A stretch of 64,000 nt of DNA, from NCBI GenBank assembly GCA_022843845.1, contig JALHMW010000006.1:1-64000 (forward strand), given 5' to 3'. The DNA is from Archangium sp. Its GTDB lineage: Bacteria > Myxococcota > Myxococcia > Myxococcales > Myxococcaceae. The notes under the pieces were generated by a model. That model was not told the DNA's origin. It ran no database searches and saw only the letters and a list, made by a program, of their open reading frames with translations. Each line of letters begins with the position of its first letter. Within the stretch, counting starts at the first letter, position 1. Positions 36,538 to 45,223 of the stretch are shown in pieces. A program made the position numbers and the translations under genes.

Positions 36538-38495
36538 AGCCTGGCCTCGACGCCGAGCACGGGAATCGGAAAACCAATCGGTGACGAGGCCGGCCTCGTC
36601 GTCAACGTGAGCGCGCCGCGCGCCTGCTCCTCGAGCGTGGCCGGGGCGATGCCGTACGAGGTGCCGGTTGGCTGCGCCCAGATCGACAGGTTCTGCACGT
36701 CGAGGAAGGCCTCGATCTCGAGCGCTCCGGGCTTCCACGTCTTCGACACGCGCCCGTCGACGCGCAGCCAGGGAGACGCGTTGCCGACGAGATCACGATC
36801 GAGCGGAACCCAGCGGCGGAAGCCAGTGATGGGGTCGACGCCTTCACGTTGGCCTTGCGAGTACAGCCCACCGACCATCGGCGCTCCCGACTGCAGCGTG
36901 ACCGTCGTGCCCAGCGACCAGCCGTGACTGAAGCGAAAGCCCGCGGCGCCCTGGAGTTGGTGCGTCTGCTCGAAGGCCCACGGCACGGTCGCCTGCGCGT
37001 CACCGGTGGCCAGCCCGTTGCCGCCGAAGCGCGTGATGGTGAGCGTGCGGGACGAGGCGACGAGGCTGTACGACGCGCGTACCCAGAGATGGGTCGACGG
37101 CTCGAAGGCCCACGCGATCGATCCACCGGCTGCGAAGCCGCTCCCGGTTCGGCGCGCGACGTCTTCAGCCGACAGGTTCACCTGAGGCAGGAACGAGTCA
37201 TCGAATGGCGAGAGCTCGACCGAGCGGCGCAGCGACGTGCCGAACGCGCGGGCCTCGAGCCGATGCGCAGGCGCCGGCGTGAAGCGCGCGGTCACGTCAC
37301 CGACGACGGCCTGCTGCAACCCGAAGCGCCACGACGCGGTGTCGAGCACGGGCACCGGCACCAGCCAGCTCGCCGGTTGATGACGAAGGCCTGCGCTGGC
37401 GCCGATCGTCCACGCGTCGCCGAGGTCGCGCTCGAACGAGAGGCGCGGGTCGATCGCCGCCATCGCGTCGGCGTCGAGCGGCTTCCAGACATCGCCGCGA
37501 AGCCCGGCGCTCCAGCGGAACGGGCCGACCGTGTCTTTCGCCTCGAAGAACAGGCCGGCCGTGAACGCGGCGCCGAGGTCCTGCCGCGACGAGGTCGACA
37601 CGACCGAGGGGTCGACTCCCGGCAGTGGCGGGAGCGCCGTCTCGGACGCACGGCTCACCACCACGCGACGCACCGACGCATCACCGCCGATCGCGAGGTG
37701 AATCTCGTCGGCGACCTTCGGACGGAAGGCTGCACGGGCGGTGAGCGCCTGCTCGCCACCGATGATGTCGTTGCGCGACTGCGTGCCGCGAATGCCCAGC
37801 GCGATGGAGTCGTGACTTCCGGTGAGGCCCAGCTCGAGCGCGCCGCTGGTCCACCGGGCATCGGCGAGCTGGCTCACGATGCGCGCGGCGATCGGAATTC
37901 CAGAGACCGTGAGCGCGACGTCGTTCGCCGCGCCGAGCGCCAGCACGCGCAGCTCACCGTCGGCGATCGGCTGCGCGACCCGCAGCTGCCAGTCTCCCAA
38001 CAACGCGCGCACCTTGAAGAGCGACGCACCGATCGCCGGAAGCGTGAAGAAGCGCGCCGCGGCCAGCACCTGCGTCTTCGTCTCGGGGACCACGCCCGAC
38101 ACCGAGAGGCCGGTCGAGAGCACGTCGAGGCGAACGCTCCCGTGCCAGCCCGAGGTCGGCGCGGCGCGGGGCAGCAGGGTGAGTGAGCGTCCCAGCGTTC
38201 GGCCCTGTGCTGCCGAGCCAGCAGCCTGACTGACGTGCACGCCGTCGAGCCACGCCGCAGGAAGCGACGTGGGGCCGAAGAAGCCATGCGCGGGGTACCG
38301 GAGCAGCACGCCATCGAACGACACCGCGGACGCGGCGGGTTGAAGCCCATCGAACGAGACCGGGCTGAAGCCAGAGAGGATGGAGCGTGCGCCGGGGACG
38401 AGAAACGCCGTGCGCGCCGGGTCGGCCCACGTTCCCGCTGCGTCGCGAGGCACGTCAGCCTGTGAGAGCAGGAGTGCGACGAGCACGCCCGTCAT
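36534..38495 (-). CDS. TonB-dependent-receptor-like outer membrane beta-barrel
   Basis: A 653-residue protein with a short signal-like N-terminus (MTGVLVALLLSQA). A small plug-like segment follows (LVPGARSILSGFSPVSFDG), then a long series of alternating beta-strands, including GSVRLDVLSTGLSVSG and TGSGFAAGGSIAWAF. This suggests an outer membrane barrel. It lacks a full plug and shows no obvious TonB box, and its C-terminal strand ends ...VLGVEARL without the usual aromatic end. It is coupled by 4-base overlaps to the PHP gene upstream and ung downstream. Substrate is unknown. Confidence 0.7.
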   Translation of the reverse strand: MTGVLVALLLSQADVPRDAAGTWADPARTAFLVPGARSILSGFSPVSFDGLQPAASAVSFDGVLLRYPAHGFFGPTSLPAAWLDGVHVSQAAGSAAQGRTLGRSLTLLPRAAPTSGWHGSVRLDVLSTGLSVSGVVPETKTQVLAAARFFTLPAIGASLFKVRALLGDWQLRVAQPIADGELRVLALGAANDVALTVSGIPIAARIVSQLADARWTSGALELGLTGSHDSIALGIRGTQSRNDIIGGEQALTARAAFRPKVADEIHLAIGGDASVRRVVVSRASETALPPLPGVDPSVVSTSSRQDLGAAFTAGLFFEAKDTVGPFRWSAGLRGDVWKPLDADAMAAIDPRLSFERDLGDAWTIGASAGLRHQPASWLVPVPVLDTASWRFGLQQAVVGDVTARFTPAPAHRLEARAFGTSLRRSVELSPFDDSFLPQVNLSAEDVARRTGSGFAAGGSIAWAFEPSTHLWVRASYSLVASSRTLTITRFGGNGLATGDAQATVPWAFEQTHQLQGAAGFRFSHGWSLGTTVTLQSGAPMVGGLYSQGQREGVDPITGFRRWVPLDRDLVGNASPWLRVDGRVSKTWKPGALEIEAFLDVQNLSIWAQPTGTSYGIAPATLEEQARGALTLTTRPASSPIGFPIPVLGVEARL

Positions 38496-40048
38496 GCGCG
38501 TCTCCTCGTGAGCAAGAACGCGAGCGCGAGCACCCCGAGCAGCGCGCCGTCGGCTTCACTGCAGCCCTGACAGCCCTTCGCCTCTGGCCGCGCGCCCGTC
38601 ACCGGCGGCCCCGGCGGAGAATCTGCTGCCAGCCACAGATGCGACGTCACCGTTCGTGGTGATGCGCCGACTCGCAGCTCTGCGCGCAGTCGAGCCGAGC
38701 GGCCGTCCGGCGCCGTCAGCGTTCGTTCGCTCGTGAACGGATCGCTCGTCACGACGATCTCTTGAACCGGCACGCCGTTCTCGACCCAGACCAGCGTCGT
38801 TCCCCCTCCGCCCGTCACGAGCGCCTGCACCGTCGAGGACGAGCCGACCAGCGTGTCGCCGACGCGCGGCAAGGTGGTGAGCGAGCTGATCGAGACGAAG
38901 GGGTCTTCCGGCCCGCGCAGCTTCACCACCGAACGGCCTTCTCGAAGCGCGCGCGTGAGTCCGGCGACGGAGAGCTCGGTGGAATAGAGCAGGGTGGTCG
39001 GCGAGCCGATGGGGCTCTGCGTCTGGTTGAGGCCGACACCGGCGCGGTGATCGTCGCTGCCTCCGACAGCGGTCAGGTGCACGCCCTGGTCGGCCAGCGC
39101 TTCCCAGTACGCGATCGCCGACTCGTCGAAGAGCGAGCCCGTCTCGTCCCAGCCGCCGACGCCGATCTCGATGGCCCGCATCAGGCTCGGCACCACCGGC
39201 TGCTGCCACGCGCACCCGATGCAGAAGCTGCCGAGATCGAGGGTGGGGTGGTTGATGGTCGCGATCGCGCCTTGTCGATCGAAGGCCTGCAGCGCGCTCT
39301 GCAACGTGACGCCGTCGCGGCCGAGCCAGAAGGGGACGAACTGCGACGCGCCGAAGGCGTTGAGGTGGCCCGCGTAGGTCGTGAACTCGACGGACGGCAC
39401 CAGCAGCACGCGCGGGTGGCGGCCCTGTGCAGCGCTGATGAAGTCGTAGTGCGAGCTGGTGTTGTGATCGCTCACCGCGACGAAGTCGAGGCCGCGCGAC
39501 CGGGTGAAGGTGGCGATCTCATCGAGGCCTGGCCGCGCGTCGCCGCTCTCGATGGAGTGCACGTGCAGATCGCCGGAGTACCAGCGCGCGGTGTCGTCGA
39601 GCGGCGCCGCTGGTGTGTACGGCGAACGATCCTGGGCGCTCAGCGTCGAGCTGGTGCGGAGCTCGACCTCGATGCGGTACTTCGCGGGCCGCGAGTTGAT
39701 CTGCGCCTTGCCGACCAGCACCTTCCATTGGCCGGCGTCCAGCGCGCCTGGCAGGTAGCTGCGGCTCGCCGCGGTGCGACCGATGACGATCGGCTCCGAG
39801 TTCCCTCCGCCCCAGCCGCGGAAGTCGTTCGTCGCGTCGATGAGTCCCCAGTCGAGGATGTTGCTGCTCGAGAGATCGTCGTGGCGAACCGAGAGCTCGA
39901 CGGTGCCGCGGGTGACGGTGAACGGCACGGTGAAGAACGCGCCGCCGTCTTCGGGCACCTCGCCTTCGAGGATGAGCGGGGCGGCCCGGGCCGACGTGAC
40001 GAAGAGCGTTCCGAGGAGGACGACGAGTCGCGCGAGGCCGTGCGGCAT
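38492..40048 (-). CDS. CehA/McbA-type PHP-domain metallohydrolase with MYXO-CTERM-like tail
   Basis: A 518-residue secreted protein with a signal peptide (LGTLFVTSARA). After an N-terminal beta-sandwich, the PHP domain shows its metal-binding histidines in GDLHVHS, VAVSDHNTSS, INHP and GGSDDH. The C-terminus (GCQGCSEADGALLGVLALAFLLTRRRA, positions near 490-518) has a cysteine-Ser motif, a hydrophobic helix and a basic end, matching the MYXO-CTERM sorting tail. It is therefore likely to be surface-anchored in the outer membrane, acting on a phosphoester or carbamate-type substrate. It heads the PHP-barrel-ung unit. Confidence 0.85.
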   Translation of the reverse strand: MPHGLARLVVLLGTLFVTSARAAPLILEGEVPEDGGAFFTVPFTVTRGTVELSVRHDDLSSSNILDWGLIDATNDFRGWGGGNSEPIVIGRTAASRSYLPGALDAGQWKVLVGKAQINSRPAKYRIEVELRTSSTLSAQDRSPYTPAAPLDDTARWYSGDLHVHSIESGDARPGLDEIATFTRSRGLDFVAVSDHNTSSHYDFISAAQGRHPRVLLVPSVEFTTYAGHLNAFGASQFVPFWLGRDGVTLQSALQAFDRQGAIATINHPTLDLGSFCIGCAWQQPVVPSLMRAIEIGVGGWDETGSLFDESAIAYWEALADQGVHLTAVGGSDDHRAGVGLNQTQSPIGSPTTLLYSTELSVAGLTRALREGRSVVKLRGPEDPFVSISSLTTLPRVGDTLVGSSSTVQALVTGGGGTTLVWVENGVPVQEIVVTSDPFTSERTLTAPDGRSARLRAELRVGASPRTVTSHLWLAADSPPGPPVTGARPEAKGCQGCSEADGALLGVLALAFLLTRRRA

Positions 40049-40087
40049 GCGGGCGTGGATACCATGACGAGCGACCAGCCTGCGGCT

Positions 40088-40642
40088 TCAGCTTCGCGCT
40101 GTGACGGTCTGCAGAAGCCTGTGCAGGCACGCGACGAGCTTCGCGAAGCTCGGGCTTCTTCGCAGGAAGTCACTTCGCAGGCCTCGTTCGCTATCGACGA
40201 GCGCGTGGCAAACGGCGTCTCGCTCCCTCATCGTTGGCTTCGAGGCGGGCAGGGGGCTGCCGAGCACATCGGCAGCAGCGCGCGCGACATCGTCCATGTT
40301 GCGCACGATCAGGACGATGTGGCTGGCCCGAGATCTGGTTTGCGCCGCAAGTTCTGTGACGACGGCCTCTTCTGACGCTTCCGATTTCAGCGCGAGGTGC
40401 TCGCGAATTCGATCTTCGTCGGGCGCGAGGACCTTTCGCTCTTCGTCATCAAGCTGCCTCGCATCAGCAATCAGCTTTGTGACGCCGTTCCTGCAGAGCG
40501 CCCTCACTTCGTTCCTCAGCGACCACACGTTCCGAGCAGGAATCAGGTCGCAGACGCACTGAAGGGCAAGAACATGAGGCCCGAAGTTGTTTTCGGTGTG
40601 CTGCTGCGAGTCCTCGTAGAAGACGCGAATGGGTCGAATCAC
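40088..40642 (-). CDS. Small acidic-motif partner protein of the AAA-type ATPase
   Basis: A 184-residue protein starting at GTG 40642, overlapping the ATPase stop by four bases. I do not recognise its family with certainty. It opens with a beta-strand ending in acidic residues (VFYEDSQ) and has a second hydrophobic strand ending in acids (IVLIVRNMDD) and a helix rich in D/E (LDDEER). This layout is loosely like TOPRIM or other metal-dependent nuclease partners, which is inference. The base composition is less GC-rich than in neighbouring genes. The two genes form a compact cassette, possibly a defence pair. Confidence 0.55.
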   Translation of the reverse strand: MIRPIRVFYEDSQQHTENNFGPHVLALQCVCDLIPARNVWSLRNEVRALCRNGVTKLIADARQLDDEERKVLAPDEDRIREHLALKSEASEEAVVTELAAQTRSRASHIVLIVRNMDDVARAAADVLGSPLPASKPTMRERDAVCHALVDSERGLRSDFLRRSPSFAKLVACLHRLLQTVTARS

Positions 40643-41850
40643 GAAGCGACCTCGACGAGCACCTCATCGAGCAGACCACTGCGTCTGAGTTCCGAGAGGG
40701 TGGCGTAGTTCTTTCTCCACTTCTCGAGTTGATCGGCGTCGACCCGCATGACCGTCGCTCGCCTCTGGGCGTCGAGGGTGAGAACGCGCACGTGCTGCGC
40801 TGGGGCTTCGAGCGCGTCGAGGAACGCGTCTGCATGCGTCGAGACAACGACCGGCCGGCTTTCCGCGATGTCGGCGAGCAGCCAGGCAGCTCGAGCAAGG
40901 AGGCTCGGATGGAGATGGAGTTCCGGCTCGTCGAAAACCACAGCTCCCGAAGTGCCTCCGAGGTGTTTGACAGCGACGAGCGCCAGGTAACTCAACTGTC
41001 CCTGTGACAACTGTGAGGCGGCGACGTCTCGTGCTCCGAACCGCACGGTCAACTGCAGAAGGCTCGGTGACGACGGCACAGCAGCGACGTGGGTGATGTC
41101 CATTCCAAGACCGGCGCGCACGTCCTGAAGCATCGCCCGGTAGACTTCAGGGCCTCGGCCATTGATGGCGAGAAACGCAGACGCGAGATTGGCTCCGTCA
41201 CGTGTGAGGCGATTGGCTGGAGCAACCTGTGACGGTGTCCGTATCGTTCGAATCGCGCCGAGTTCGTGGGGTTGAGCCCAGAGTGGGCCTACGTCGATCG
41301 GCGGGAAGACTTCGAGTGATTGCAGCACACGCCTGATGATTCCAATCTCTGGCGGTCCGCCCTGAAGACCGAAAGCGTGGAGCGTGGAGAAGGAAGGGTC
41401 TGTTGCCAGTTGCTGACCGCGCGTTGGCCCGTCGTTCGGGCCGCGATAGGAACCACTCGCATGTTCCCTCAGCAACACGGGGAAGGCGCGCTCGCCATTG
41501 ATGAGACGTTCAATCTGTTCGGCCGCGATCAGCGCGATCGACGAGTTCGGGTCGCTCTTCAGCTCCACCGAGTACTCAATCTCGCGCTCGTCGCTGGCGA
41601 TGACGATGGTCAGACGGAGCGGTTGTTCAGCACTCCTGACGAGTTCACGAATGTCGCCGTGACGTGTCTGGAAGTCGTATGTGAAGCGCCCTGGCTGCGC
41701 GAGGAGTCGAAGAATCTCGAACGCCTCGACGAGTGTGCTCTTTCCCGTTCCGTTCTCGCCAATGAAGAGCTGGAGCCCGTCGAGCCGAACCGTCATGTCA
41801 TCGATGCACCTGAATCCCTGAACGCGAAGAGAGATGAGTCGTTCCGACAT
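40639..41850 (-). CDS. RecF/AAA_21-type ATPase of a two-gene cassette
   Basis: A 403-residue ABC/SMC-like ATPase. The N-terminal FRCIDDMTVRLDGLQLFIGENGTGKST holds Walker A. LSQGQLSYLALVAVK is the signature motif, VVFDEPELHLHP is Walker B, and VVSTHADAFLD is the switch region. No coiled-coil or obvious nuclease domain is fused, and the middle contains the usual variable lid. This architecture recurs in anti-phage systems where a second gene supplies the effector. It overlaps the small gene by GTGA and lies only 38 bases from the divergent PLP-enzyme gene. Lower GC suggests acquisition. Confidence 0.85.
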   Translation of the reverse strand: MSERLISLRVQGFRCIDDMTVRLDGLQLFIGENGTGKSTLVEAFEILRLLAQPGRFTYDFQTRHGDIRELVRSAEQPLRLTIVIASDEREIEYSVELKSDPNSSIALIAAEQIERLINGERAFPVLLREHASGSYRGPNDGPTRGQQLATDPSFSTLHAFGLQGGPPEIGIIRRVLQSLEVFPPIDVGPLWAQPHELGAIRTIRTPSQVAPANRLTRDGANLASAFLAINGRGPEVYRAMLQDVRAGLGMDITHVAAVPSSPSLLQLTVRFGARDVAASQLSQGQLSYLALVAVKHLGGTSGAVVFDEPELHLHPSLLARAAWLLADIAESRPVVVSTHADAFLDALEAPAQHVRVLTLDAQRRATVMRVDADQLEKWRKNYATLSELRRSGLLDEVLVEVAS

Positions 41851-41888
41851 GGAGGTCAGGGTAGCAGACGCGCTAAGGCCTGAGCGCG

Positions 41889-43037
41889 ATGTCCTTCAAG
41901 GCCCACTTCAGCCGAGTCCTCGACGCAGCGCCCGGCCGGCTCCACTTCGCGGCGCACAGCCACCACCCGTGGCCTGACGTCACCTTCGAGGCGCACCAAC
42001 AGGCGTGGCTCGACGCCGCGAAGCACGTCGACGACAAGTGGGACGTCGTGTTCGGTCAGGTGATCCCCGAGGTGCAGCGCCGCGTCGCCAGCGAGCTCGG
42101 CCTGTCGTCGCCTGAGAGCCTCGTCTTCGCGCCGAACACGCACGAGTTCGTGCTGCGACTGTTGTCCTGTCTCCCCGAGCGGCCGCGCATCGTCACGACT
42201 GACTCCGAGTTCTACTCGCTCGAGCGGCAGCTCCGACGCCTCGAGGAAGACGGGCTGGTGCAGGTGACGCGCGTGCCGACCGAGCCGTTCGCCTCGTTCC
42301 AGGAGCGCTTCGTCGAGGCCGCGAACGCGCACCCAGCGCACCTCGTCTTCGTCAGTCACGTCTTCTTCAACTCGGGCGCGGTGCTCCGTGACGTCGACGC
42401 GCTGGTGAAGGCGCTGCCAGCCGACGCGATGGTGGTGCTCGACGGGTACCACGGGTTTTGCGCCGTCCCGGCCTCGCTCGCCGCCATCGAAGACCGCTGC
42501 TTCTACGTCTCGGGCGGCTACAAGTACGCGATGGCGGGCGAGGGCGCGTGCTTCCTCCACGTGCCGAAGACGACGTCACACCGGCCGCGCAACACCGGCT
42601 GGTTCGCCGCCTTCGGAGCGCTGCAGGAGAAGCTGCCAGGCCGCGTGCCGTTTGCGCCGGGCTCGGGAGCCTTCTGGGGCGCCACGTTCGACCCGTCGGG
42701 CCTCTACCGACTGGGCGCTGCTCTGCGCTGGCGGGAGTCCATCGGCCTCACCACGCAGACGACGCGCTCGCACGCCCGGGCACTCCAGCAGCGCTTCGTC
42801 TCGGGGCTCACCGCGGCCCACCCCATTCGCGCGGAGCAGCTCGTCGTTCCCCTCGCCGACGAACAGCGCGGCCAGTTCCTCACCTTCCGCACACCTGACG
42901 CGAAGCGCATCTCGGCTCAGCTCAAGCAGCGGCACGTCATCACCGACGCGAGAGACGACCGCCTGCGCTTCGGCTTCGGGCCCTACCAGGACGACGCCGA
43001 CGTCGACGCGCTGCTGGAGCGCCTCGGCCAGCGCTGA
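41889..43037 (+). CDS. Class-V aminotransferase-like PLP enzyme (kynureninase-like)
   Basis: A 382-residue PLP-dependent enzyme of fold type I. The cofactor lysine is K212 in VSGGYKYAMAGEG; the supporting aspartate is in VVLDGYHGF and the histidine-containing VFVSHVFFNSG precedes it. The overall sequence resembles kynureninase and related class V enzymes, but the substrate is not certain. It is divergent from the ATPase cassette over 38 bases. A TAAGGC box at 41874-41879 sits close to the start and may mark a short-leader promoter. Confidence 0.87.
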   Translation: MSFKAHFSRVLDAAPGRLHFAAHSHHPWPDVTFEAHQQAWLDAAKHVDDKWDVVFGQVIPEVQRRVASELGLSSPESLVFAPNTHEFVLRLLSCLPERPRIVTTDSEFYSLERQLRRLEEDGLVQVTRVPTEPFASFQERFVEAANAHPAHLVFVSHVFFNSGAVLRDVDALVKALPADAMVVLDGYHGFCAVPASLAAIEDRCFYVSGGYKYAMAGEGACFLHVPKTTSHRPRNTGWFAAFGALQEKLPGRVPFAPGSGAFWGATFDPSGLYRLGAALRWRESIGLTTQTTRSHARALQQRFVSGLTAAHPIRAEQLVVPLADEQRGQFLTFRTPDAKRISAQLKQRHVITDARDDRLRFGFGPYQDDADVDALLERLGQR

Positions 43038-43147
43038 GAAGGCCCGCCCGCGGCCGCCTGGCAACTGCCTTTTCCGACGGTGACACGTGGCCGTTCTCCC
43101 ACGGCGGAAAAGAGCGCCGCGCACCCTCGGTTTGCTATGTGGAGAGG

Positions 43148-45220
43148 ATGCTTCGTCGTCTCGTCGCGGTGCTCTTTCTGCTGGTCTTCACGGCTTGCCC
43201 CAGACCGGGCGGCACCACCGGCGGCGGCAACAAACCCGGTCCCCGTGAGGTGAAGTCCCAGCCGGCGGCCGATGAGGCGCTGCAGAAGGCCATCGTCGTC
43301 GCCGACAGCCGCACCCGCAAAGAGGGCCTCGAGGCGCTGTTCGCGGTTCGCAAGACGTACCCCGACTCCACGGCAGGGCAGGAAGCGCTCTACCGCGCCG
43401 GCGTGCTGGCCTTCGAAGAGGGCGACTTCGTCACCGCGCGCAAGGCCTTCACCGAGCTCGTCTTCGAGAACCCGCTCTACCCGCAGGCGAACCAGGCGCG
43501 GCTCAAGGCAGGCCTCGCGGCTGTCGAGCTCAAGGCGTGGCGCGACGCCTACCAGACGCTCTCTCCGCTGCTCGACTCGCTCGAAGGCGCAGACAAGGCG
43601 CTGGCGGAAGAGGCCCTGCAGAAGGCCGCGGCCGGCACGCAGCAGTTCGGCGAGGCGCTCAAGCTCGCCATGAAGGCCATCGACGCTGCGCAGTCCGACG
43701 ACGAGAAGAAGACCGCCCTCGCCCGGCTCGAAGACGTGGTGGAGACGAAGACGACGTTCCTCGCCATCACCGAGGTCTGGCACGGGCTGTCGACGACGCA
43801 CCCCGCGTGGCCCCTGCTCACGTTCAAGATGGCGCGCGTCTACTACCACCTGCGCGACTGGACGAACCTCGACTCGACGCTCAAGTCGCTGCTCCAGAAC
43901 GCGCCGGACTCGACGTACGCGCCCGAGGCGAAGCTGCTGCTGGCGCGCGTCTCTCGCCGGGCCGAGACCAGGCCGAAGGTCGTCGGCGTCGTGCTGCCGC
44001 TCTCGAGCAAGAAGTACAAAGCCTTCGCCGACACTGCGCTGCGCAGCCTGCAGCTCGGCTTCAAGGGCAGCGACATCGAACTCGTGGTGAAGGACTCCGC
44101 CGACGACCCGGGGCTCGCGGCCAAGCTGGTGGAGCAGCTCGCCTTCGACGATGGCGCCATCGCCGTCATCGGGCCGTTGCTCACCGACGACTCCCGCCGC
44201 GCCGCGCTCGTCGCCGAGGAGCTCCAGATTCCGCTCATCACCATGAGCCGCGCCGAAGGCCTCACCGAGATCGGGCCCCACATCTTCCGCACGATGGTGA
44301 CGAACTCGCAGCAGGCCGAGGCGCTCGCCGAGTATTCGATGCGCACGCTCGGCTACAAGAACTTCGCGGTGCTCTTCCCCAACACGCCGTTCGGCACCGA
44401 GTTCTCCAACGCCTTCTGGGACGCCGTCGAGACCCGCGGTGGCACCATTCGCGGCGCCGAGACGTACCCGCACGACGCGACGACGTTCACCGACGAGGCC
44501 AAGAAGGTCGTCGGCCGCTACTACCTGGAGGATCGCGCCGACTACATCGAGAAGCTCCGCGACATTCGCGAGAACGAGACCGACGCGTTCCGCCGGCGCA
44601 AGGCGCTCGAGAAGGCCAAGGCCGGCCTCAACCCCGTCATCGACTTCGAGGCGCTCCTGCTCCCCGACAGCTGGCAGAAGGTCTCGCTCGTCGCGCCCGC
44701 CCTCGCCGTCGAAGAGATGGTGACGAACGCGTGCGACAAGCGCGATCTCGAGCGCATTCAGAAGACGACTGGCAAGGACCGGCTCAAGACGGTGACGCTG
44801 CTCGGGCCCAGCACGTGGACGAGCCCCAAGGGCCCCTCGGGCGACCCACAGCTCATCGAGCGCGGCGGCAAGTACGTGCTCTGCAGTGTCTTCGTCGATG
44901 GCTTCTACGAGAACAGCGATCGTCCCAGCACCAAGGCCTTCGTGAACACCTTCCGCGAGGCGTTCCAGGGGCAGTCGATGACGCTGCTCGACGCCGTCTC
45001 GTTCGACACGGCCGGCGTGGTGCGCAAGGTCATCGACGGCTCGGCGCCGAAGACGCGCGCGGCCTTCCGTGAGGCGCTCCAGGCGCTCAAGGGCTACGAG
45101 GGCGCGACGGGCGCGATGGCCTTCACCGACAAACGCGAGGCCAAGCGCGAGCTCTTCATCCTCAACATCACCACCAAGGGCGTGCGCGAAGTCCTCGTGA
45201 CGAAGAAGCCGGAGGGCTGA
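43148..45220 (+). CDS. Lipoprotein with TPR-like N-terminus and periplasmic-binding-fold domain (LpoA/Leu-binding type)
   Basis: A 690-residue protein with a lipoprotein signal (LVAVLFLLVFTACPRP), a TPR-like helical region (residues about 40-270), then a type-I periplasmic-binding fold (VVGVVLPLSSKKYKAFADTAL, AVIGPLLTDDSRRAA, NFAVLFPNTPFGTEF). This layout resembles LpoA and other branched-chain-amino-acid-binding-like proteins, some of which activate peptidoglycan synthases. ATG 43148 was chosen; a GTG at 43139 is an in-frame alternative. A TATGTG box directly upstream would make the ATG the first transcribed base. It precedes the WD40 gene by a few bases. Confidence 0.8.
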   Translation: MLRRLVAVLFLLVFTACPRPGGTTGGGNKPGPREVKSQPAADEALQKAIVVADSRTRKEGLEALFAVRKTYPDSTAGQEALYRAGVLAFEEGDFVTARKAFTELVFENPLYPQANQARLKAGLAAVELKAWRDAYQTLSPLLDSLEGADKALAEEALQKAAAGTQQFGEALKLAMKAIDAAQSDDEKKTALARLEDVVETKTTFLAITEVWHGLSTTHPAWPLLTFKMARVYYHLRDWTNLDSTLKSLLQNAPDSTYAPEAKLLLARVSRRAETRPKVVGVVLPLSSKKYKAFADTALRSLQLGFKGSDIELVVKDSADDPGLAAKLVEQLAFDDGAIAVIGPLLTDDSRRAALVAEELQIPLITMSRAEGLTEIGPHIFRTMVTNSQQAEALAEYSMRTLGYKNFAVLFPNTPFGTEFSNAFWDAVETRGGTIRGAETYPHDATTFTDEAKKVVGRYYLEDRADYIEKLRDIRENETDAFRRRKALEKAKAGLNPVIDFEALLLPDSWQKVSLVAPALAVEEMVTNACDKRDLERIQKTTGKDRLKTVTLLGPSTWTSPKGPSGDPQLIERGGKYVLCSVFVDGFYENSDRPSTKAFVNTFREAFQGQSMTLLDAVSFDTAGVVRKVIDGSAPKTRAAFREALQALKGYEGATGAMAFTDKREAKRELFILNITTKGVREVLVTKKPEG

Positions 45221-45223
45221 GTG

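Noticed and set aside
41081-41140. Possible frameshift in the ATPase gene
   Set aside because: The frame is open from 41850 to 40639 and all ATPase motifs are in one frame.
40088-41850. Cassette being a retron or phage remnant
   Set aside because: No reverse transcriptase, msr/msd-like structure or phage genes are visible; the ATPase-partner pair is a better description.
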